Below, one piece after another: positions 17,899 through 28,823 of a stretch of DNA of 64,000 nucleotides (positions are counted from its first letter, which is position 1; each line of letters opens with the position of its first letter). The position numbers were made by a program, and so were the translations under genes. The DNA comes from Azospirillaceae bacterium (lineage in GTDB: Bacteria > Pseudomonadota > Alphaproteobacteria > Azospirillales > Azospirillaceae): the NCBI GenBank assembly GCA_028283825.1, contig JAPWJW010000003.1:496001-560000 (forward strand), read 5' to 3'. Under the pieces are notes generated by a model. That model made no database searches, was not told the origin of the DNA, and saw only the letters and a program-made list of their open reading frames with translations.

Positions 17899-19062
17899 TT
17901 ACGCCCAGGGCAGGCGCACGGTGCAGGTCGCCATGGCGGCGATGCCCTCGCGCCGGCCGGTGAAGCCCAGGCCCTCGGTGGTGGTGGCCTTCACCGACAC
18001 GCGGTCCGGCGCGATGTTCAGCAACTCGGCCACGCGGGCCACCATGGCCTCGCGGTGCGGGCCCACCTTGGGGCGTTCACAGATGACGGTGATGTCGCAA
18101 TGGGCGATGGCGCCGCCCTTGGCCGTCACCAGGCTGGCGGCGTGCTGCAGGAACTTGCCGCTGTCGGCCCCGCGCCAGCGTTCGTCCGTGGGCGGGAAAT
18201 GGCTGCCGATGTCGCCGGCGCCGATGGCGCCCAGGATGGCGTCGGTCAGGGCGTGCAGGCCGACGTCGGCATCGGAATGGCCTTCCAGCTTGTGGGTGTG
18301 CGGCACCTTCAGGCCGCAGAGGACGATGTGGTCGCCCTCCGTGAACTTGTGCACGTCATAGCCATGGCCCACGCGGACGTCGCCCAGGTCGTTCATGATG
18401 ATCTTCTCCGCCCGCGCCAGGTCACCGGCGTGGGTCACTTTCAGGTTGTCGGGGTTGGTGGCCACCAGGCGCACGGGCAGGCCGGCCTTCTCCGCCACGG
18501 CGGCGTCGTCGGTCAGTTCCTGTCCCGCCAAATCGCGGTGGGCCTTCAGGATATCGGGGAAGCGGAAACCCTGGGGTGTCAGCGCCCGCCACAGGTTGGT
18601 GCGGTCCACCGTGGCGGCCACGGCCCCCTGGGCGTCGGCGCGCTTCAGCGTGTCGGGCACGCTGGCCGCGGCCAGGGCCGCCGGCACCTCCGCCAACGCC
18701 GCGATGACGGCGGTGATGGACGCCCGGTCCACCAGCGGGCGGGCGGCATCGTGGATCAGCACCAGATCAGGGGCGTTCGCTTCCGCCGCCGCCTCCAGCC
18801 CGTTGCGCACGCTGTCCTGGCGGGTGGCGCCGCCGGCCACGGGGGGCGGCAGATCCAGCCCAGCCACCGCCGCGTCATACAGGTCGCGGTGGGCGGGGTT
18901 GATCACCACCCGCACGTCCGTCACCTCGGGATGATCCAGGAAGGCCTGGACGGTGCGGGCCAGCACGCTGCGGCCGGCCAGTGTCAGGTACTGCTTGGGA
19001 AGATCGGCCCCGTAGCGGGAGCCGCTGCCGGCGGCGACGATCAGGGCAAGGCAGGACGGCAT
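17899..19062 (-). CDS. ispDF: Bifunctional MEP cytidylyltransferase / MECDP synthase (IspDF)
   Basis: 387-residue fusion catalysing two steps of the methylerythritol phosphate isoprenoid pathway. Residues 1-225 are Isp[20 protein letters not shown] (CTP-binding glycine loop and lysine), DPD-like [11 protein letters not shown] and the DLARAEKI end. Residues 230-387 are Isp[13 protein letters not shown] (Asp and His metal ligands), [33 protein letters not shown] and [19 protein letters not shown]. The fused form is characteristic of alpha- and epsilonproteobacteria. It is divergent from dusB across 245 bases and is followed by pncC. Confidence 0.96.
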   Translation of the reverse strand: MPSCLALIVAAGSGSRYGADLPKQYLTLAGRSVLARTVQAFLDHPEVTDVRVVINPAHRDLYDAAVAGLDLPPPVAGGATRQDSVRNGLEAAAEANAPDLVLIHDAARPLVDRASITAVIAALAEVPAALAAASVPDTLKRADAQGAVAATVDRTNLWRALTPQGFRFPDILKAHRDLAGQELTDDAAVAEKAGLPVRLVATNPDNLKVTHAGDLARAEKIIMNDLGDVRVGHGYDVHKFTEGDHIVLCGLKVPHTHKLEGHSDADVGLHALTDAILGAIGAGDIGSHFPPTDERWRGADSGKFLQHAASLVTAKGGAIAHCDITVICERPKVGPHREAMVARVAELLNIAPDRVSVKATTTEGLGFTGRREGIAAMATCTVRLPWA

Positions 19063-19307
19063 TTTAAGGGTTCACCAACGATAGGGACGCTATAATTCCG
19101 ATAGCGATAGCACCGATCCCGCCCGCGACGGTACCGGCTTGTGGGCCGTACACCCTTGCGGACGGCGCTGGGGCGCGCCCCACCTTTATGCCACCCGGCC
19201 ATACCATGGTCGCATCCGCCGTCTTCGGTGGCGTCGCTTCCCTTCGCCGGGGGGGCATGGTAGGTTGACCGCCTAATTTTGTAGCAGTCATGGAAAGCGC
19301 CTAGGAA

Positions 19308-20369
19308 ATGGGCAGTAAGTTAGCGCCGATCCAGGTCGGTCCCGTCACCATCGAGGATCCGGTGATCCTGGCGCCCATGTCGGGCGTGACCGACACGCCC
19401 TTCCGGCGGCTGGTGAAGCGCGCTGGTGCCGGCTTGGTCGTTTCCGAGATGATCGCCAGCCAGGCGATGATCCGCGCCACCCGTGAATCCGAAAAGAAGA
19501 TCGACCCCGACGCCCGCGAAGGCATCCTGTCCGTCCAACTGGCCGGTTGTGAGCCCGACGCGATGGCGGAGGCGGCGAAGCTGTGCGTCGATCGCGGCGC
19601 CGCCATCATCGACATCAACTTTGGCTGCCCGGTGAAGAAGGTGGTGAACGGCTACGCCGGGTCCGCCCTGATGAAGGATGAGCCGCTGGCCGGTCGTATT
19701 CTGGAGGCCGTGGTCAAGGCGGTGTCCGTGCCGGTGACGCTGAAGATGCGCAAGGGCTGGGATGAGCGCAACCTGAACGCCCCGCGCCTGGCCAAGATCG
19801 CGGAGGAGTGCGGCATCCGCATGATCACCGTGCACGGCCGCACCCGTAACCAGATGTACAACGGCACCGCCGACTGGGCCTTCATCCGCCAGGTGAAGGA
19901 CGCCGTGAGCCTGCCCATCATCGCCAACGGCGACATCGTCGATTTCCCCGACGTCACCCGCTGCCTGGAAGAGAGCGGCGCCGACGGTATCATGATCGGG
20001 CGCGGCACCTATGGTCGGCCCTGGTTCGTGAACCAGGTCATCCAGATGCTGCGCACCGGCACCGCGCCGGCCGAACCGACCCTGACGGAACAGCGCGACC
20101 TGGTGCTGGAACATTACGACGCCATCCTGGAGCATTACGGCACCGAGGCCGGACTGAAGATCGGGCGCAAGCACATCGCCTGGTATTCCAAGGGCCTGCC
20201 GGGTTCCGCCGAGTACCGCGCCCGGGTGAACACCATCGAGACGTCGGACGTGGTGAAGGACTTCGTGCGCGGCTGGTACCAGGACCTGCTGGATCGCGGC
20301 ATCGTCGGCCGCGACCTGTCGGGCCGGGGCCTGATGGCCGAGGCCGGCTGCGACGCGGAAGCGGCCTGA
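19308..20369 (+). CDS. dusB: tRNA-dihydrouridine synthase B
   Basis: FMN enzyme that reduces uridines in the tRNA D-loop; 353 residues. Motifs: [15 protein letters not shown] (FMN site), [23 protein letters not shown], the catalytic cysteine in [20 protein letters not shown] (given in part: NFGCPVKK), [20 protein letters not shown] and [16 protein letters not shown]. This is the gene historically called nifR3, first gene of the nifR3-ntrB-ntrC operon in alphaproteobacteria. Its stop codon overlaps the ntrB start by one base, so ntrB translation is coupled. Confidence 0.96.
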   Translation: MGSKLAPIQVGPVTIEDPVILAPMSGVTDTPFRRLVKRAGAGLVVSEMIASQAMIRATRESEKKIDPDAREGILSVQLAGCEPDAMAEAAKLCVDRGAAIIDINFGCPVKKVVNGYAGSALMKDEPLAGRILEAVVKAVSVPVTLKMRKGWDERNLNAPRLAKIAEECGIRMITVHGRTRNQMYNGTADWAFIRQVKDAVSLPIIANGDIVDFPDVTRCLEESGADGIMIGRGTYGRPWFVNQVIQMLRTGTAPAEPTLTEQRDLVLEHYDAILEHYGTEAGLKIGRKHIAWYSKGLPGSAEYRARVNTIETSDVVKDFVRGWYQDLLDRGIVGRDLSGRGLMAEAGCDAEAA

Positions 20370-21493
20370 TGGGGCGGACCGCCGCCTTGCTGGCCTCGAC
20401 GGACGGTGTGGTCGACCCCACCACCATCCTGTCCGCCTTGCCGGAACCGATCCTGGTCATCGACCGGCAGCGGCGCGTCCACTTCGCCAATCTGCAGGCG
20501 GAGGAATTCTTCGACGCCAGCGCCAGCCTGCTGGTCGGCAGCCTGCTGGACACGCTGATCCCCGGCGACAGCCCGGTGTTCTCCCTGATCGACCAGGCGC
20601 GGGTGACGGGCGGCAGTGTGTCGGACTACAGCATCACGCTGGAAACGCCGCGCATCGGCCTGCATTTCCTGACCGCCAAGGCCGCCCCGCTGTCCGACCC
20701 GCCGGATCTGGTGGTGCTGTCGCTGCATGAACGGTCCATCGCCCGCAAGATCGACAACCAGCTGACCCACCGGGGGGCGGCCCGCTCGGTGGTGGCCATG
20801 GCCGCCATGCTGGCGCATGAGGTGAAGAACCCGCTGTCCGGCATCCGGGGGGCGGCCCAGCTGCTGGAAGAGAACGCCTCGGAAGGCGACCGCATGCTGA
20901 CCCGCCTCATCTGTGACGAGGCCGACCGCATCGTGGCGCTGGTGGACCGCATGGAGGTCTTCACCGATGGTCGGCCGCTGGAAAAGAGCGGCGTGAACAT
21001 CCACGGCGTGCTGGAACATGTGCGCCGCGTGGCGCAGAGCGGCTTCGGCCGCACCATCCGTTTCATCGAGCGCTACGACCCGTCGCTGCCACCGGTGCTG
21101 GGCAACCGCGACCAGCTGATCCAGATTTTCCTGAACCTGGTGAAGAACGCGGCCGAGGCCTGCCCCGACACAGGCGGGGAGATCATCCTGTCCACCGCCT
21201 ATCAGCATGGGGTGCGGCTGGCGGTGCCGGGGTCGGACAGCCGGGTGCACCTGCCGCTGCTGATCAGCGTGCAGGACAATGGTGACGGCATTCCCGAAGA
21301 CCTGCGGGCCAACCTGTTCGATCCCTTCGTCACCACGAAGATGAACGGGACGGGGCTGGGCCTGGCCTTGGTGGCCAAGATTATCGGCGACCATGGCGGG
21401 GTCATCGATTTCGATAGCGTGCCGCGGCGCACGATCTTCAAGGTTTCGTTGCCGATGGCGCCCGGGCGCCCGGCATCAGAGGGGGGCGTTTAA
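20369..21493 (+). CDS. ntrB: Nitrogen regulation sensor kinase NtrB
   Basis: Cytosolic histidine kinase/phosphatase that, under PII control, phosphorylates NtrC when nitrogen is limiting. 374 residues: PAS domain at about 20-125 ([20 protein letters not shown]), HisKA with the phospho-acceptor in [20 protein letters not shown], and the HATPase domain with N box [12 protein letters not shown]1 [10 protein letters not shown] box [15 protein letters not shown]. It has no membrane helices, as expected. ATG overlaps the dusB TGA by one base (ATGA). ntrC starts 3 bases after its stop. Identity is secure from context plus sequence. Confidence 0.96.
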   Translation: MGRTAALLASTDGVVDPTTILSALPEPILVIDRQRRVHFANLQAEEFFDASASLLVGSLLDTLIPGDSPVFSLIDQARVTGGSVSDYSITLETPRIGLHFLTAKAAPLSDPPDLVVLSLHERSIARKIDNQLTHRGAARSVVAMAAMLAHEVKNPLSGIRGAAQLLEENASEGDRMLTRLICDEADRIVALVDRMEVFTDGRPLEKSGVNIHGVLEHVRRVAQSGFGRTIRFIERYDPSLPPVLGNRDQLIQIFLNLVKNAAEACPDTGGEIILSTAYQHGVRLAVPGSDSRVHLPLLISVQDNGDGIPEDLRANLFDPFVTTKMNGTGLGLALVAKIIGDHGGVIDFDSVPRRTIFKVSLPMAPGRPASEGGV

Positions 21494-21496
21494 CCG

Positions 21497-22945
21497 ATGG
21501 GTCCATCCACCATCCTTGTCGCCGACGACGACAGGGCCATCCGCACCGTCCTGAACCAGGCCCTGTTGCGCCTGGGGCATGACGTGCGGGTGACCGGCAA
21601 CGCCGCGACCCTGTGGCGCTGGGTCCAGGATGGGGAGGGGGATCTGGTCATCACCGACGTGGTGATGCCGGATGAGAACGGCCTGGACCTGCTGCCGCGC
21701 ATCAAGAAGCTGCGGCCTGAGCTGCGCGTCATCGTCATGAGCGCGCAGAACACCCTGCTGACGGCCGTGAAGGCGGCGGAACGCGGCGCCTTCGACTATC
21801 TGCCCAAGCCCTTCGACCTGAAGGATCTGATGGGCATGGTGGAACGCGCCCTGTCCGCGCCCCAGCCCACGCCGGCCAATGCTGCCACCGCCCCGCAGGC
21901 GGAGGAGGAGGCGTTGCCCCTCATCGGCCGGTCGGCGGCCATGCAGGAAATCTACCGGGTGCTGGCCCGCCTGATGGGCACGGACCTGACGGTGATGATC
22001 ACCGGCGAGTCGGGCACCGGCAAGGAACTGGTGGCCCGTGCCCTGCACGATTACGGCAAGCGGCGCAACGGCCCCTTCCTGGCGGTCAACATGGCCGCCA
22101 TCCCGCGCGAACTGATCGAGTCCGAGCTGTTCGGCCATGAGAAGGGCGCCTTCACCGGTGCCACCATGCGCTCCACCGGCCGGTTCGAGCAGGCGCAGGG
22201 CGGCACCCTGTTCCTGGATGAGATCGGCGACATGCCGCTGGATGCCCAGACCCGTCTGCTGCGCGTGCTGCAGGAGGGGGAGTACACCACCGTCGGCGGC
22301 CGTACGCCCATCAAGACGGACGTACGCATCGTCGCCGCCACCCACCGCGACCTGCGCACCCTGATCCGCCAGGGCCAGTTCCGCGAGGATCTGTTCTATC
22401 GCCTGAACGTGGTGCCCATCCGCCTGCCGCCGCTGCGGGAGCGGACGGAGGATATCCCGGCGCTGGCCCGTCATTTCTTCGGCTTGGTGCACCAGCAGGG
22501 CCTGCCGCTGAAAAGCATGGACAACGCGGCGCTGGAACGGCTGCGCCGCCACCGCTGGCCCGGCAACGTGCGTGAGCTGGAGAACATGGTGCGGCGCCTG
22601 GCCGCCCTGTACACCCAGGAAGTCATCGGCATTGACGTCATTGAGCAGGAACTGGCCGATTTCGCGCCCGCCGCCGCCCCGGCGGAGGAACCGCAGAACG
22701 AAGGCCTGGGGGCCGCCGTCGAACGCCACCTGAAGGACTATTTCGCCGCCCACAAGGACGGCGTGCCGGCCGCTGGCCTGTACGACCGCGTGTTGCGCGA
22801 GGTGGAGCGGCCCTTGCTGTCGCTGTCGTTGATCGCCACGCGCGGCAACCAGATCAAGGCGGCGCACATGCTGGGATTGAACCGCAACACCCTGCGCAAG
22901 AAAATCAGGGACCTGGATATCCAGGTGGTCCGCGGCCTTAAGTAG
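21497..22945 (+). CDS. ntrC: Nitrogen regulation response regulator NtrC
   Basis: Sigma-54 activator of nitrogen assimilation genes, 482 residues. Receiver domain 1-120 with phosphoacceptor D54 in [14 protein letters not shown]+ domain with Walker [15 protein letters not shown], the sigma-54 contact loop GAFTGAT, Walker [16 protein letters not shown], and sensor/R-finger region [23 protein letters not shown]-terminal Fis-type helix-turn-helix: [21 protein letters not shown]. Everything needed for an active activator is present. Followed by a 318-base gap before ntrY. Confidence 0.96.
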   Translation: MGPSTILVADDDRAIRTVLNQALLRLGHDVRVTGNAATLWRWVQDGEGDLVITDVVMPDENGLDLLPRIKKLRPELRVIVMSAQNTLLTAVKAAERGAFDYLPKPFDLKDLMGMVERALSAPQPTPANAATAPQAEEEALPLIGRSAAMQEIYRVLARLMGTDLTVMITGESGTGKELVARALHDYGKRRNGPFLAVNMAAIPRELIESELFGHEKGAFTGATMRSTGRFEQAQGGTLFLDEIGDMPLDAQTRLLRVLQEGEYTTVGGRTPIKTDVRIVAATHRDLRTLIRQGQFREDLFYRLNVVPIRLPPLRERTEDIPALARHFFGLVHQQGLPLKSMDNAALERLRRHRWPGNVRELENMVRRLAALYTQEVIGIDVIEQELADFAPAAAPAEEPQNEGLGAAVERHLKDYFAAHKDGVPAAGLYDRVLREVERPLLSLSLIATRGNQIKAAHMLGLNRNTLRKKIRDLDIQVVRGLK

Positions 22946-23263
22946 CAGGCGGAAATTAGCCGTCCGACAGGTGGATGGATGGCTGGTATCCCACGTGGCA
23001 TTCTGGTAACAGAGGTGGGCGCCCGGGCCACATGACCCTTATCCGGGCGGCGTTTGCCTCGTTCGCGGGGCGTCGTCGTTCGGTGGGATGTCTGCCCGGC
23101 ATCGCCCCTGATCAGGTTCCTTCGCGGGGCCTGGGAAGGGGTGGTGAAATGCCGCGCGAACCACCGGCCTGGCAGGAACCGTGCATCGTTTCGCCTTCTT
23201 CGCGGTCATCGATTTTCGTACCGATCCGGCGCCCCCCGGCGTGGTGTCTGGTGGAGCGGCGTC
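22946..23263 (+). other. ntrC-ntrY intergenic region
   Basis: 318 bases without a convincing gene; an open frame runs through part of it into ntrY, but its translation is unlike any NtrY N-terminus. No intrinsic terminator was seen after ntrC and no clear -24/-12 promoter. It probably carries the ntrYX promoter. Confidence 0.5.
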
Positions 23264-25585
23264 ATGACGACGGCCCCTCCGGCACTGTTGACGCCGCTGC
23301 CCCCGCAGGCGCCGCGCGACAGCTGGTGGCGCCGCCTCTATGTGTGGGCGTCGCGTTATGGCCTGGGCAACAAGCTGGCCGTGGCCGTGGCCATCGCCGC
23401 CGTGCTGTCGGGCTTCGCGACCTACGCCGCCCTGACCCAGCAGCCCCCCTTCGGCAACAATGCCAATACGGTCAGCCTGTTGCTGACCCTGGACGGCGCC
23501 CTGCTGCTGATGCTGCTGGCCCTGATGGCCCGGCGCATCGTCGGCCTGTGGATCGAGCGGCGGCGCGGCCTGGCCGGATCCCGCCTGCATGTGCGGCTGG
23601 TGGCGGTGTTCAGCCTGCTGGCCGTGCTGCCCGCCATCGTCATGGCGACGTTCTCCGCCTTTTTCTTCTATCTGGGTGTCCAGTCCTGGTTCAGCGACCG
23701 GGTGCGCACGGCGGTCAATGAAAGCCTGGTGGTCGCCCGGGCCTATCTGGATGAGCACAAGGTCGCCATCCGCAACGACGCCTCCTGGGTGGCCAACGAC
23801 CTGTTCCGCCTGGGGCCGCTGATCACGCTGGACCCGCTGTACCTCTATTCCTTCCTGCGCAACGAGTCGTTCCAGCGCTCGTTCACCGAGGCGGTGATCT
23901 TCGACGGGCAGGGGCGGCAATACGGCAGCTATACCCTGGGTTCCGTCTTCCAACTGGACGCCTTCCCCAAGGAGCGGATGGAGAACGCGCGCAAGGGCGA
24001 CGTGGACGTCGAGTTCAATGAGCAGGACAAGCGCGTCACGGCGCTGATCCGCCTGGATCCCGACTTCGACATCTTCCTGCTGCTGGGCCGCCCGGTGGAG
24101 GCCAAGGTGATGGAACACCTGACCTCCGCCCAGACGGCCGTGCATGAGTACACCGAGTTGGAGGGCCAGCGTTTCGGGTTGCAGACCCAGATGACGCTGA
24201 TCTTCATCATCGTGTCGCTGCTGCTGCTGATGGTGGCCATCTGGGCCGGCCTGAACTTCGCCAACTCTCTGATCACGCCCATCAGCGCCCTGATCAACGC
24301 GGCGGAACGCATCCGCACCGGCGACCTGACGGCTCGGGTGCCGGAGGTCCTGCCGGGGCCGGAGGATGAGCTGACCTCCCTCAGCCGCGCCTTCAACCGC
24401 ATGACCAGCCAGCTGTCGTCGCAGCGCAGCGACCTGGTGGAGGCCAACCGTCAGCTGGATTTGCGCCGCCGCTTCACCGAGGCGGTGCTGGCCGGCGTGT
24501 CCGCCGGCGTCATCGGCCTGGACGAACAGGGCTTCATCAACCTGCCCAACCAGTCAGCCGCCCTGCTGCTGGACATTCCGGACCTGCACGGGATGACCGG
24601 CCGGGACATCCTGGCGGTGGTGCCGGAACTGGAAGAGCTGATGAACGCCATCCGCCGCCGGCCGTCACGCCTGGTGGAGGCGCAGGTGCAGATCCGGCGC
24701 GGCAACAGCCAGCGCACCCTGCTGGTGCGCGTGGCCGCCGACACGTCGGGCAACGGCATCCGCGGTTTCGTCATCACCTTCGACGACGTGTCGGAACTGC
24801 TGTCGGCACAGCGCAAGGCCGCCTGGGCCGACGTGGCCCGCCGCATCGCGCATGAGATCAAGAACCCGCTGACCCCCATCCAGCTATCGGCCGAACGCCT
24901 GCGCCGCAAGTACCTGAAGGAAATCCAGAGCGATCCGGAAACCTTCAAGGCCATGACCGACACCATCGTGCGCCATGTCGATGACATCGGCCGCATGGTG
25001 GATGAGTTTTCGGCCTTCGCCCGCATGCCGACGCCGGTGATGAAGCCGCAGAACATCCAGGAACTGTGCCGCCAGGCCGTGTTCCTGCAAGCGACGGCCC
25101 AGACCGGCATCAAGTTCGAAAGCCTGTTGCCGCCTGATCGCATCGAGGTGGAATGCGACAGCCGCCAGATCTCCCAGGCGCTGACCAACCTGCTGAAGAA
25201 CGCGATGGAGGCGATCGAGGGCCGGACGGAGGAAGATGCGGCCAACGGCCGTGATTCCGCGCCGGGCCACATCACCCTGAAGCTGGAAGGCGTGGAGGAC
25301 CATGTCGTCCTGACCATCGCCGACAACGGCAAGGGCCTGCCGCATGAAGGGCGGGACCGCTTGACCGAGCCCTACGTCACCACCCGGGCCAAGGGCACGG
25401 GCCTGGGCTTGGCCATCGTGAAGAAGATCCTGGAAGACCACGGCGGCAGCCTGGGGCTGGATGACAACCCCGGGGGCGGTGCCCGGGTCACCCTGATCCT
25501 GCCGCTGGTCCAGGCACCGGCCCCGCAGGAGGGGGATGGTGGGGGTTCCACCACGCCGGTGCTGCTGGCCGGCAACAACGCGTGA
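23264..25585 (+). CDS. ntrY: Sensor histidine kinase NtrY
   Basis: Membrane sensor kinase partner of NtrX, involved in nitrogen and redox responses in alphaproteobacteria. 773 residues from ATG 23264 (GGAG 9 bases upstream; the frame opens at 23054). Three N-terminal helices (VAVAIAAVLSGFATYAAL, LLLTLDGALLLMLLALMA, LVAVFSLLAVLPAIVMATF), a periplasmic sensor region, a fourth helix (LIFIIVSLLLLMVAIWAGL), HAMP, a PAS domain (VSAGVIGLDEQGFINL), HisKA with RIAHEIKNPLTPIQLSAERL and a HATPase with NLLKNAMEAIEG and TRAKGTGLGLAIVKKI. The PEST-like arrangement is the usual NtrY architecture. ntrX follows 56 bases later. Confidence 0.95.
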   Translation: MTTAPPALLTPLPPQAPRDSWWRRLYVWASRYGLGNKLAVAVAIAAVLSGFATYAALTQQPPFGNNANTVSLLLTLDGALLLMLLALMARRIVGLWIERRRGLAGSRLHVRLVAVFSLLAVLPAIVMATFSAFFFYLGVQSWFSDRVRTAVNESLVVARAYLDEHKVAIRNDASWVANDLFRLGPLITLDPLYLYSFLRNESFQRSFTEAVIFDGQGRQYGSYTLGSVFQLDAFPKERMENARKGDVDVEFNEQDKRVTALIRLDPDFDIFLLLGRPVEAKVMEHLTSAQTAVHEYTELEGQRFGLQTQMTLIFIIVSLLLLMVAIWAGLNFANSLITPISALINAAERIRTGDLTARVPEVLPGPEDELTSLSRAFNRMTSQLSSQRSDLVEANRQLDLRRRFTEAVLAGVSAGVIGLDEQGFINLPNQSAALLLDIPDLHGMTGRDILAVVPELEELMNAIRRRPSRLVEAQVQIRRGNSQRTLLVRVAADTSGNGIRGFVITFDDVSELLSAQRKAAWADVARRIAHEIKNPLTPIQLSAERLRRKYLKEIQSDPETFKAMTDTIVRHVDDIGRMVDEFSAFARMPTPVMKPQNIQELCRQAVFLQATAQTGIKFESLLPPDRIEVECDSRQISQALTNLLKNAMEAIEGRTEEDAANGRDSAPGHITLKLEGVEDHVVLTIADNGKGLPHEGRDRLTEPYVTTRAKGTGLGLAIVKKILEDHGGSLGLDDNPGGGARVTLILPLVQAPAPQEGDGGGSTTPVLLAGNNA

Positions 25586-25641
25586 GCGTTCGACTGAGGG
25601 GGCTTTTGCCCCGAAGGCTTTGACCTTGAAGGCGTTTGACT

Positions 25642-27045
25642 ATGGCGCATGACATTCTGATCGTCGATGACGAGGCCGATATCCGGATGCTGATCGCCGG
25701 CATCCTGGAAGACGAGGGCATGAAGACCCGGGAGGCGGCGGACGCCGACCAGGCCCTGGCCGCCGTCGCCGCCCGCCGGCCCAGCCTGATCATCCTGGAC
25801 ATCTGGCTACAGGGCAGCCGCCTTGACGGCCTGCAGATCCTGGATGAGATGAAGCGCGACCATCCGGACGTGCCCATCGTCATGATCAGCGGCCACGGCA
25901 CCATCGAGACCGCCGTGGCGGCCCTGAAGAAGGGCGCCTACGACTTCATCGAGAAGCCGTTCAAGTCCGACCGTCTGCTGCTGCTGGTGGAGCGCGCCGT
26001 CGAGGCGGCCCGCCTGCGCCGCGAGAATCGCGAACTGCGCCTACGCGCCGGCGGCGAGGTGGAACTGATCGGCCGCTCCCTGCTGGTCAACCAGTTGCGC
26101 CAGTCGCTGGACAAGGTGTCGCCCACCGGCAGCCGCGTCCTGGTCAGCGGCCCGCCGGGCAGCGGCAAGGAAATCGTGGCCCGCATCATCCATGAACATT
26201 CCCGCCGCGCCGACGGCCCCTTCGTGGCGCTGAACTGCGCCACCATGCGGCCCGACCGGCTGGAGGTGGAACTGTTCGGGACGGAGCATCCCATCGATGG
26301 CGCCGGCCGCAAGGTCGGCACCTTCGAGCAGGCACACGGCGGCACCCTGTTCCTGGATGAGGTGGCGGACATGCCGCTGGAAACCCAGGGCAAGATCGTC
26401 CGCGTGTTGCAGGAACAGACGTTCGAGCGCGTGGGCGGCAGCACGCGGGTGGAGGTGGACGTCCGCGTCATCGCCAGCACCAACCGCGACCTGGCCGCAG
26501 AGATCGAGGCCGGGCAGTTCCGCCAGGATTTGTACTACCGCCTGGCGGTGGTGCCGCTGAAGGTGCCGGCCCTGCGGGAGCGGCGGGAGGATATACCCCT
26601 GCTGGCGCGTTATTTCCTGCAACGCTCCGCCACCGCGTCGGGCCTGCCGCAGCGCATCCTGGGGGAGGACGCGATGGCCGCCTTGCAGGCCTATGAATGG
26701 CCGGGCAACGTGCGCCAGCTGCGCAACGTCATGGACTGGCTGCTGATCATGGTGCCGGGCGACCCAGATGAACCTATCCGCGCCGACATGCTGCCGCCGG
26801 AGATCGGCTCCATCACGCCCACGGTGCTGCGCTGGGAAAAGGGTGGGGAGATCATGTCCCTGCCGCTGCGCGACGCCCGCGAGGTGTTCGAGCGTGAGTA
26901 CCTGCTGGCCCAGGTTACCCGTTTTGGCGGCAACATTTCCCGCACCGCGTCCTTCGTGGGCATGGAGCGCTCGGCCCTGCACCGCAAGCTGAAGTCGCTG
27001 GGCGTGCATGGCAATGAGCGCGGTGATGGAAAACTTGAGGAATGA
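25642..27045 (+). CDS. ntrX: Response regulator NtrX
   Basis: 467 residues from ATG 25642 (GAAGG upstream; an in-frame TTG at 25636 is less likely). Receiver domain with D53 in LIILDIWLQGSRLDG, AAA+ domain with Walker A SGPPGSGKEIVARII and Walker [16 protein letters not shown], and a C-terminal Fis-like helix-turn-helix (GGNISRTASFVGMERSALHRKL). The GAFTGA loop that contacts sigma-54 is not present: at its place the sequence reads ELFGTEHPIDGAGRKVGTFEQA. This is a known tendency of alphaproteobacterial NtrX and suggests it does not act as a canonical sigma-54 activator. Partner of NtrY. Confidence 0.95.
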   Translation: MAHDILIVDDEADIRMLIAGILEDEGMKTREAADADQALAAVAARRPSLIILDIWLQGSRLDGLQILDEMKRDHPDVPIVMISGHGTIETAVAALKKGAYDFIEKPFKSDRLLLLVERAVEAARLRRENRELRLRAGGEVELIGRSLLVNQLRQSLDKVSPTGSRVLVSGPPGSGKEIVARIIHEHSRRADGPFVALNCATMRPDRLEVELFGTEHPIDGAGRKVGTFEQAHGGTLFLDEVADMPLETQGKIVRVLQEQTFERVGGSTRVEVDVRVIASTNRDLAAEIEAGQFRQDLYYRLAVVPLKVPALRERREDIPLLARYFLQRSATASGLPQRILGEDAMAALQAYEWPGNVRQLRNVMDWLLIMVPGDPDEPIRADMLPPEIGSITPTVLRWEKGGEIMSLPLRDAREVFEREYLLAQVTRFGGNISRTASFVGMERSALHRKLKSLGVHGNERGDGKLEE

Positions 27046-27109
27046 TCGGCAATAGACTGATTTAAAAACGTCTTCTGCCAATTCTTGAGACTTTAGGTGA
27101 GGTTCTTCC

Positions 27110-27991
27110 ATGCCGCGGACAGCCTATGTCAACGGTCGCTACCTGCCGCATGGGCAGGCCCGGGTTCATATCGAGGACCGGGGGTTCCAGTTCGCCGACG
27201 GCGTCTATGAGGTGGTGTCCATCGTCAACGGCGTCTTCGCCGATGAGGACGGGCATCTGGCCCGCCTGTCCCGCTCCCTCAACGAACTGGACCTGCCCTG
27301 GCCCATGCATCCCATGAGCCTGCGCTTCGTCCTGCGCGAGGTGGCGCGGCGCAACCGCGTGCGCAACGGCCTGGTCTACATCCAGATCACCCGGGGTGAG
27401 GCGCCGCGCGATTTCCGCTTCCCGGCGGACCCGGCCCCCACCCTGGTGGTCACCTGCCGCTCCACCAAGTTCAGCGCGCCGCAGCATCTGGAAAAGGGCG
27501 TGTCGGTCATCACCATCCCCGACATCCGGTGGGCCCGGCGCGATATCAAGTCCGTCGCCCTGCTGCCCCAGGTGCTGGGCAAGCAGCAGGCGGCCGAGGC
27601 GGGCGCGTTCGAGGCCTGGCAGGTCGATCCCGACGGCACGGTGACGGAGGGTTGCTCCAGCAACGCCTGGATCGTCACCAAGGACGGCGTGCTGGTCACC
27701 CGGGCAGCCAGCCATCGCATCCTGAACGGCATCACCCGCCTGTCGTTGCTGGCTGAGGCCGAGGCCGCCGGCATTCCCTTCGAGGAACGTAGCTTCACGG
27801 TGGAGGAAGCCCTGACGGCGCGTGAGGCCTTCGTGTCCAGCGCCAGCACCTTCTGTGTGCCGGTGACCCGCATCGACGGCCGCCCGGTGGGTGACGGTGT
27901 GCCGGGCGCTTTGGCCAAGCGTCTCCGCGCGGCCTACCTGGCCCACGTCGGCGTGGCTGATCCCGTCCTTGGCCCGGTGACAAAGCTGTGA
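27110..27991 (+). CDS. dat: Class IV aminotransferase, D-amino-acid transaminase-like
   Basis: 293 residues, fold type IV PLP enzyme. The PLP lysine lies in ARRDIKSVALLPQVLGKQQA; the N-terminal core is YVNGRYLPHGQARVHIEDRGFQFADGVYEV, given in part as VHIEDRGFQFADGVYE, and the cofactor phosphate site is in TVTEGCSSNAWIV. The pattern RGFQFADGVYE fits D-alanine aminotransferases (Dat), which make D-glutamate or D-alanine for the cell wall; a branched-chain or aminodeoxychorismate lyase role is less likely. It lies between ntrX and hfq as in related genomes. The following HAD gene overlaps it by 4 bases (GTGA). Confidence 0.88.
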   Translation: MPRTAYVNGRYLPHGQARVHIEDRGFQFADGVYEVVSIVNGVFADEDGHLARLSRSLNELDLPWPMHPMSLRFVLREVARRNRVRNGLVYIQITRGEAPRDFRFPADPAPTLVVTCRSTKFSAPQHLEKGVSVITIPDIRWARRDIKSVALLPQVLGKQQAAEAGAFEAWQVDPDGTVTEGCSSNAWIVTKDGVLVTRAASHRILNGITRLSLLAEAEAAGIPFEERSFTVEEALTAREAFVSSASTFCVPVTRIDGRPVGDGVPGALAKRLRAAYLAHVGVADPVLGPVTKL

Positions 27992-28674
27992 CCGTGGCCG
28001 TGACCGATACCCTGGAGGCGCCGGCCTTCACCCTGCCCAAGGCGGTGCTGTTCGACTGGGACAACACGCTGGTGACCAACTGGCGCTGCGTCCATGCCGC
28101 CACCAACGCGGCGCTGGAGGCCTTCGACCTGCCCACCTGGACGCTGGAGGAAAGCTATACCCGCGTGCGCCAGAGCCTGCGCGACGCCTTCCCGGCGCTG
28201 TTCGGCGCGGGGTGGGAGCGGGCGCGCGACATCTTCTATGCCCATTTCGAGCAGAACCATCTGAACTTCCTGGACCCGCTGCCGGGTGGCGCCCGGCTGC
28301 TGGAGGCCCTGGCCGCGCGTGGCGTCTATATCGGCGTGGTCAGCAACAAGACCGGCCGTTTCCTGCGGGCGGAGGCCCAGGCGCTGGGCTGGGACCGCTG
28401 GTGCGGCGCCCTGGTGGGGGCCGGTGACGCTGCGGCGGACAAGCCCGATCCGGCGCCGGTGACGATGGCCCTGGCCCCGGCCGGCCTGGCGCCTGGGCCC
28501 GACATCTGGTTCGTGGGCGATGCCGACATCGACATGGAGTGCGCCCACCGCACGGGATGCGTACCGGTGATGGTGGGGGCCACCCCCCATGGCGAGGGCG
28601 CGCTCAGCGCATTCCCGCCCCGCCGGCGCTTCACCGGGTGCGACGAACTTTGCACCTTGGTGGATGGGCTCTAG
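27988..28674 (+). CDS. HAD family hydrolase (phosphoglycolate phosphatase-like)
   Basis: 228 residues, GTG start overlapping the dat stop by 4 bases, so translationally coupled. Haloacid-dehalogenase motifs: [13 protein letters not shown] (nucleophile Asp); [16 protein letters not shown], lysine in [23 protein letters not shown]. The alpha-helical cap between motifs I and II is the C1 type of phosphoglycolate phosphatases. DWDNT instead of DxDGT is a small variation. Substrate unproven. Placed between dat and hfq. Confidence 0.88.
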   Translation: MTVAVTDTLEAPAFTLPKAVLFDWDNTLVTNWRCVHAATNAALEAFDLPTWTLEESYTRVRQSLRDAFPALFGAGWERARDIFYAHFEQNHLNFLDPLPGGARLLEALAARGVYIGVVSNKTGRFLRAEAQALGWDRWCGALVGAGDAAADKPDPAPVTMALAPAGLAPGPDIWFVGDADIDMECAHRTGCVPVMVGATPHGEGALSAFPPRRRFTGCDELCTLVDGL

Positions 28675-28823
28675 CAACCCATATCATTTCCTGTGCTAGG
28701 ATGGCGGACGCTCCGGGGATGTTCCCGGGGTCGCCGGCACTTTATACGCACGGTTCCATAAACCGCCGAAAAGGCAATCCCGGGCGCTCCCTAGAGGGCC
28801 CCAATAATCAAGCGAGGCATGCA

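Noticed and set aside
19064..19291. 75-codon minus-strand frame between ispDF and dusB
   Set aside because: No recognisable domain and no ribosome site; it fills the divergent promoter region, and its hydrophobic tail is a product of GC-rich sequence.
23054..23263. N-terminal extension of ntrY
   Set aside because: Arg-rich, unlike any NtrY; ATG 23264 has a proper ribosome site and gives the normal N-terminus.
22946..23263. Sigma-54 promoter before ntrY
   Set aside because: A TGGCATTCTGG stretch at about 23000 lacks the GC at -12 with the right spacing.
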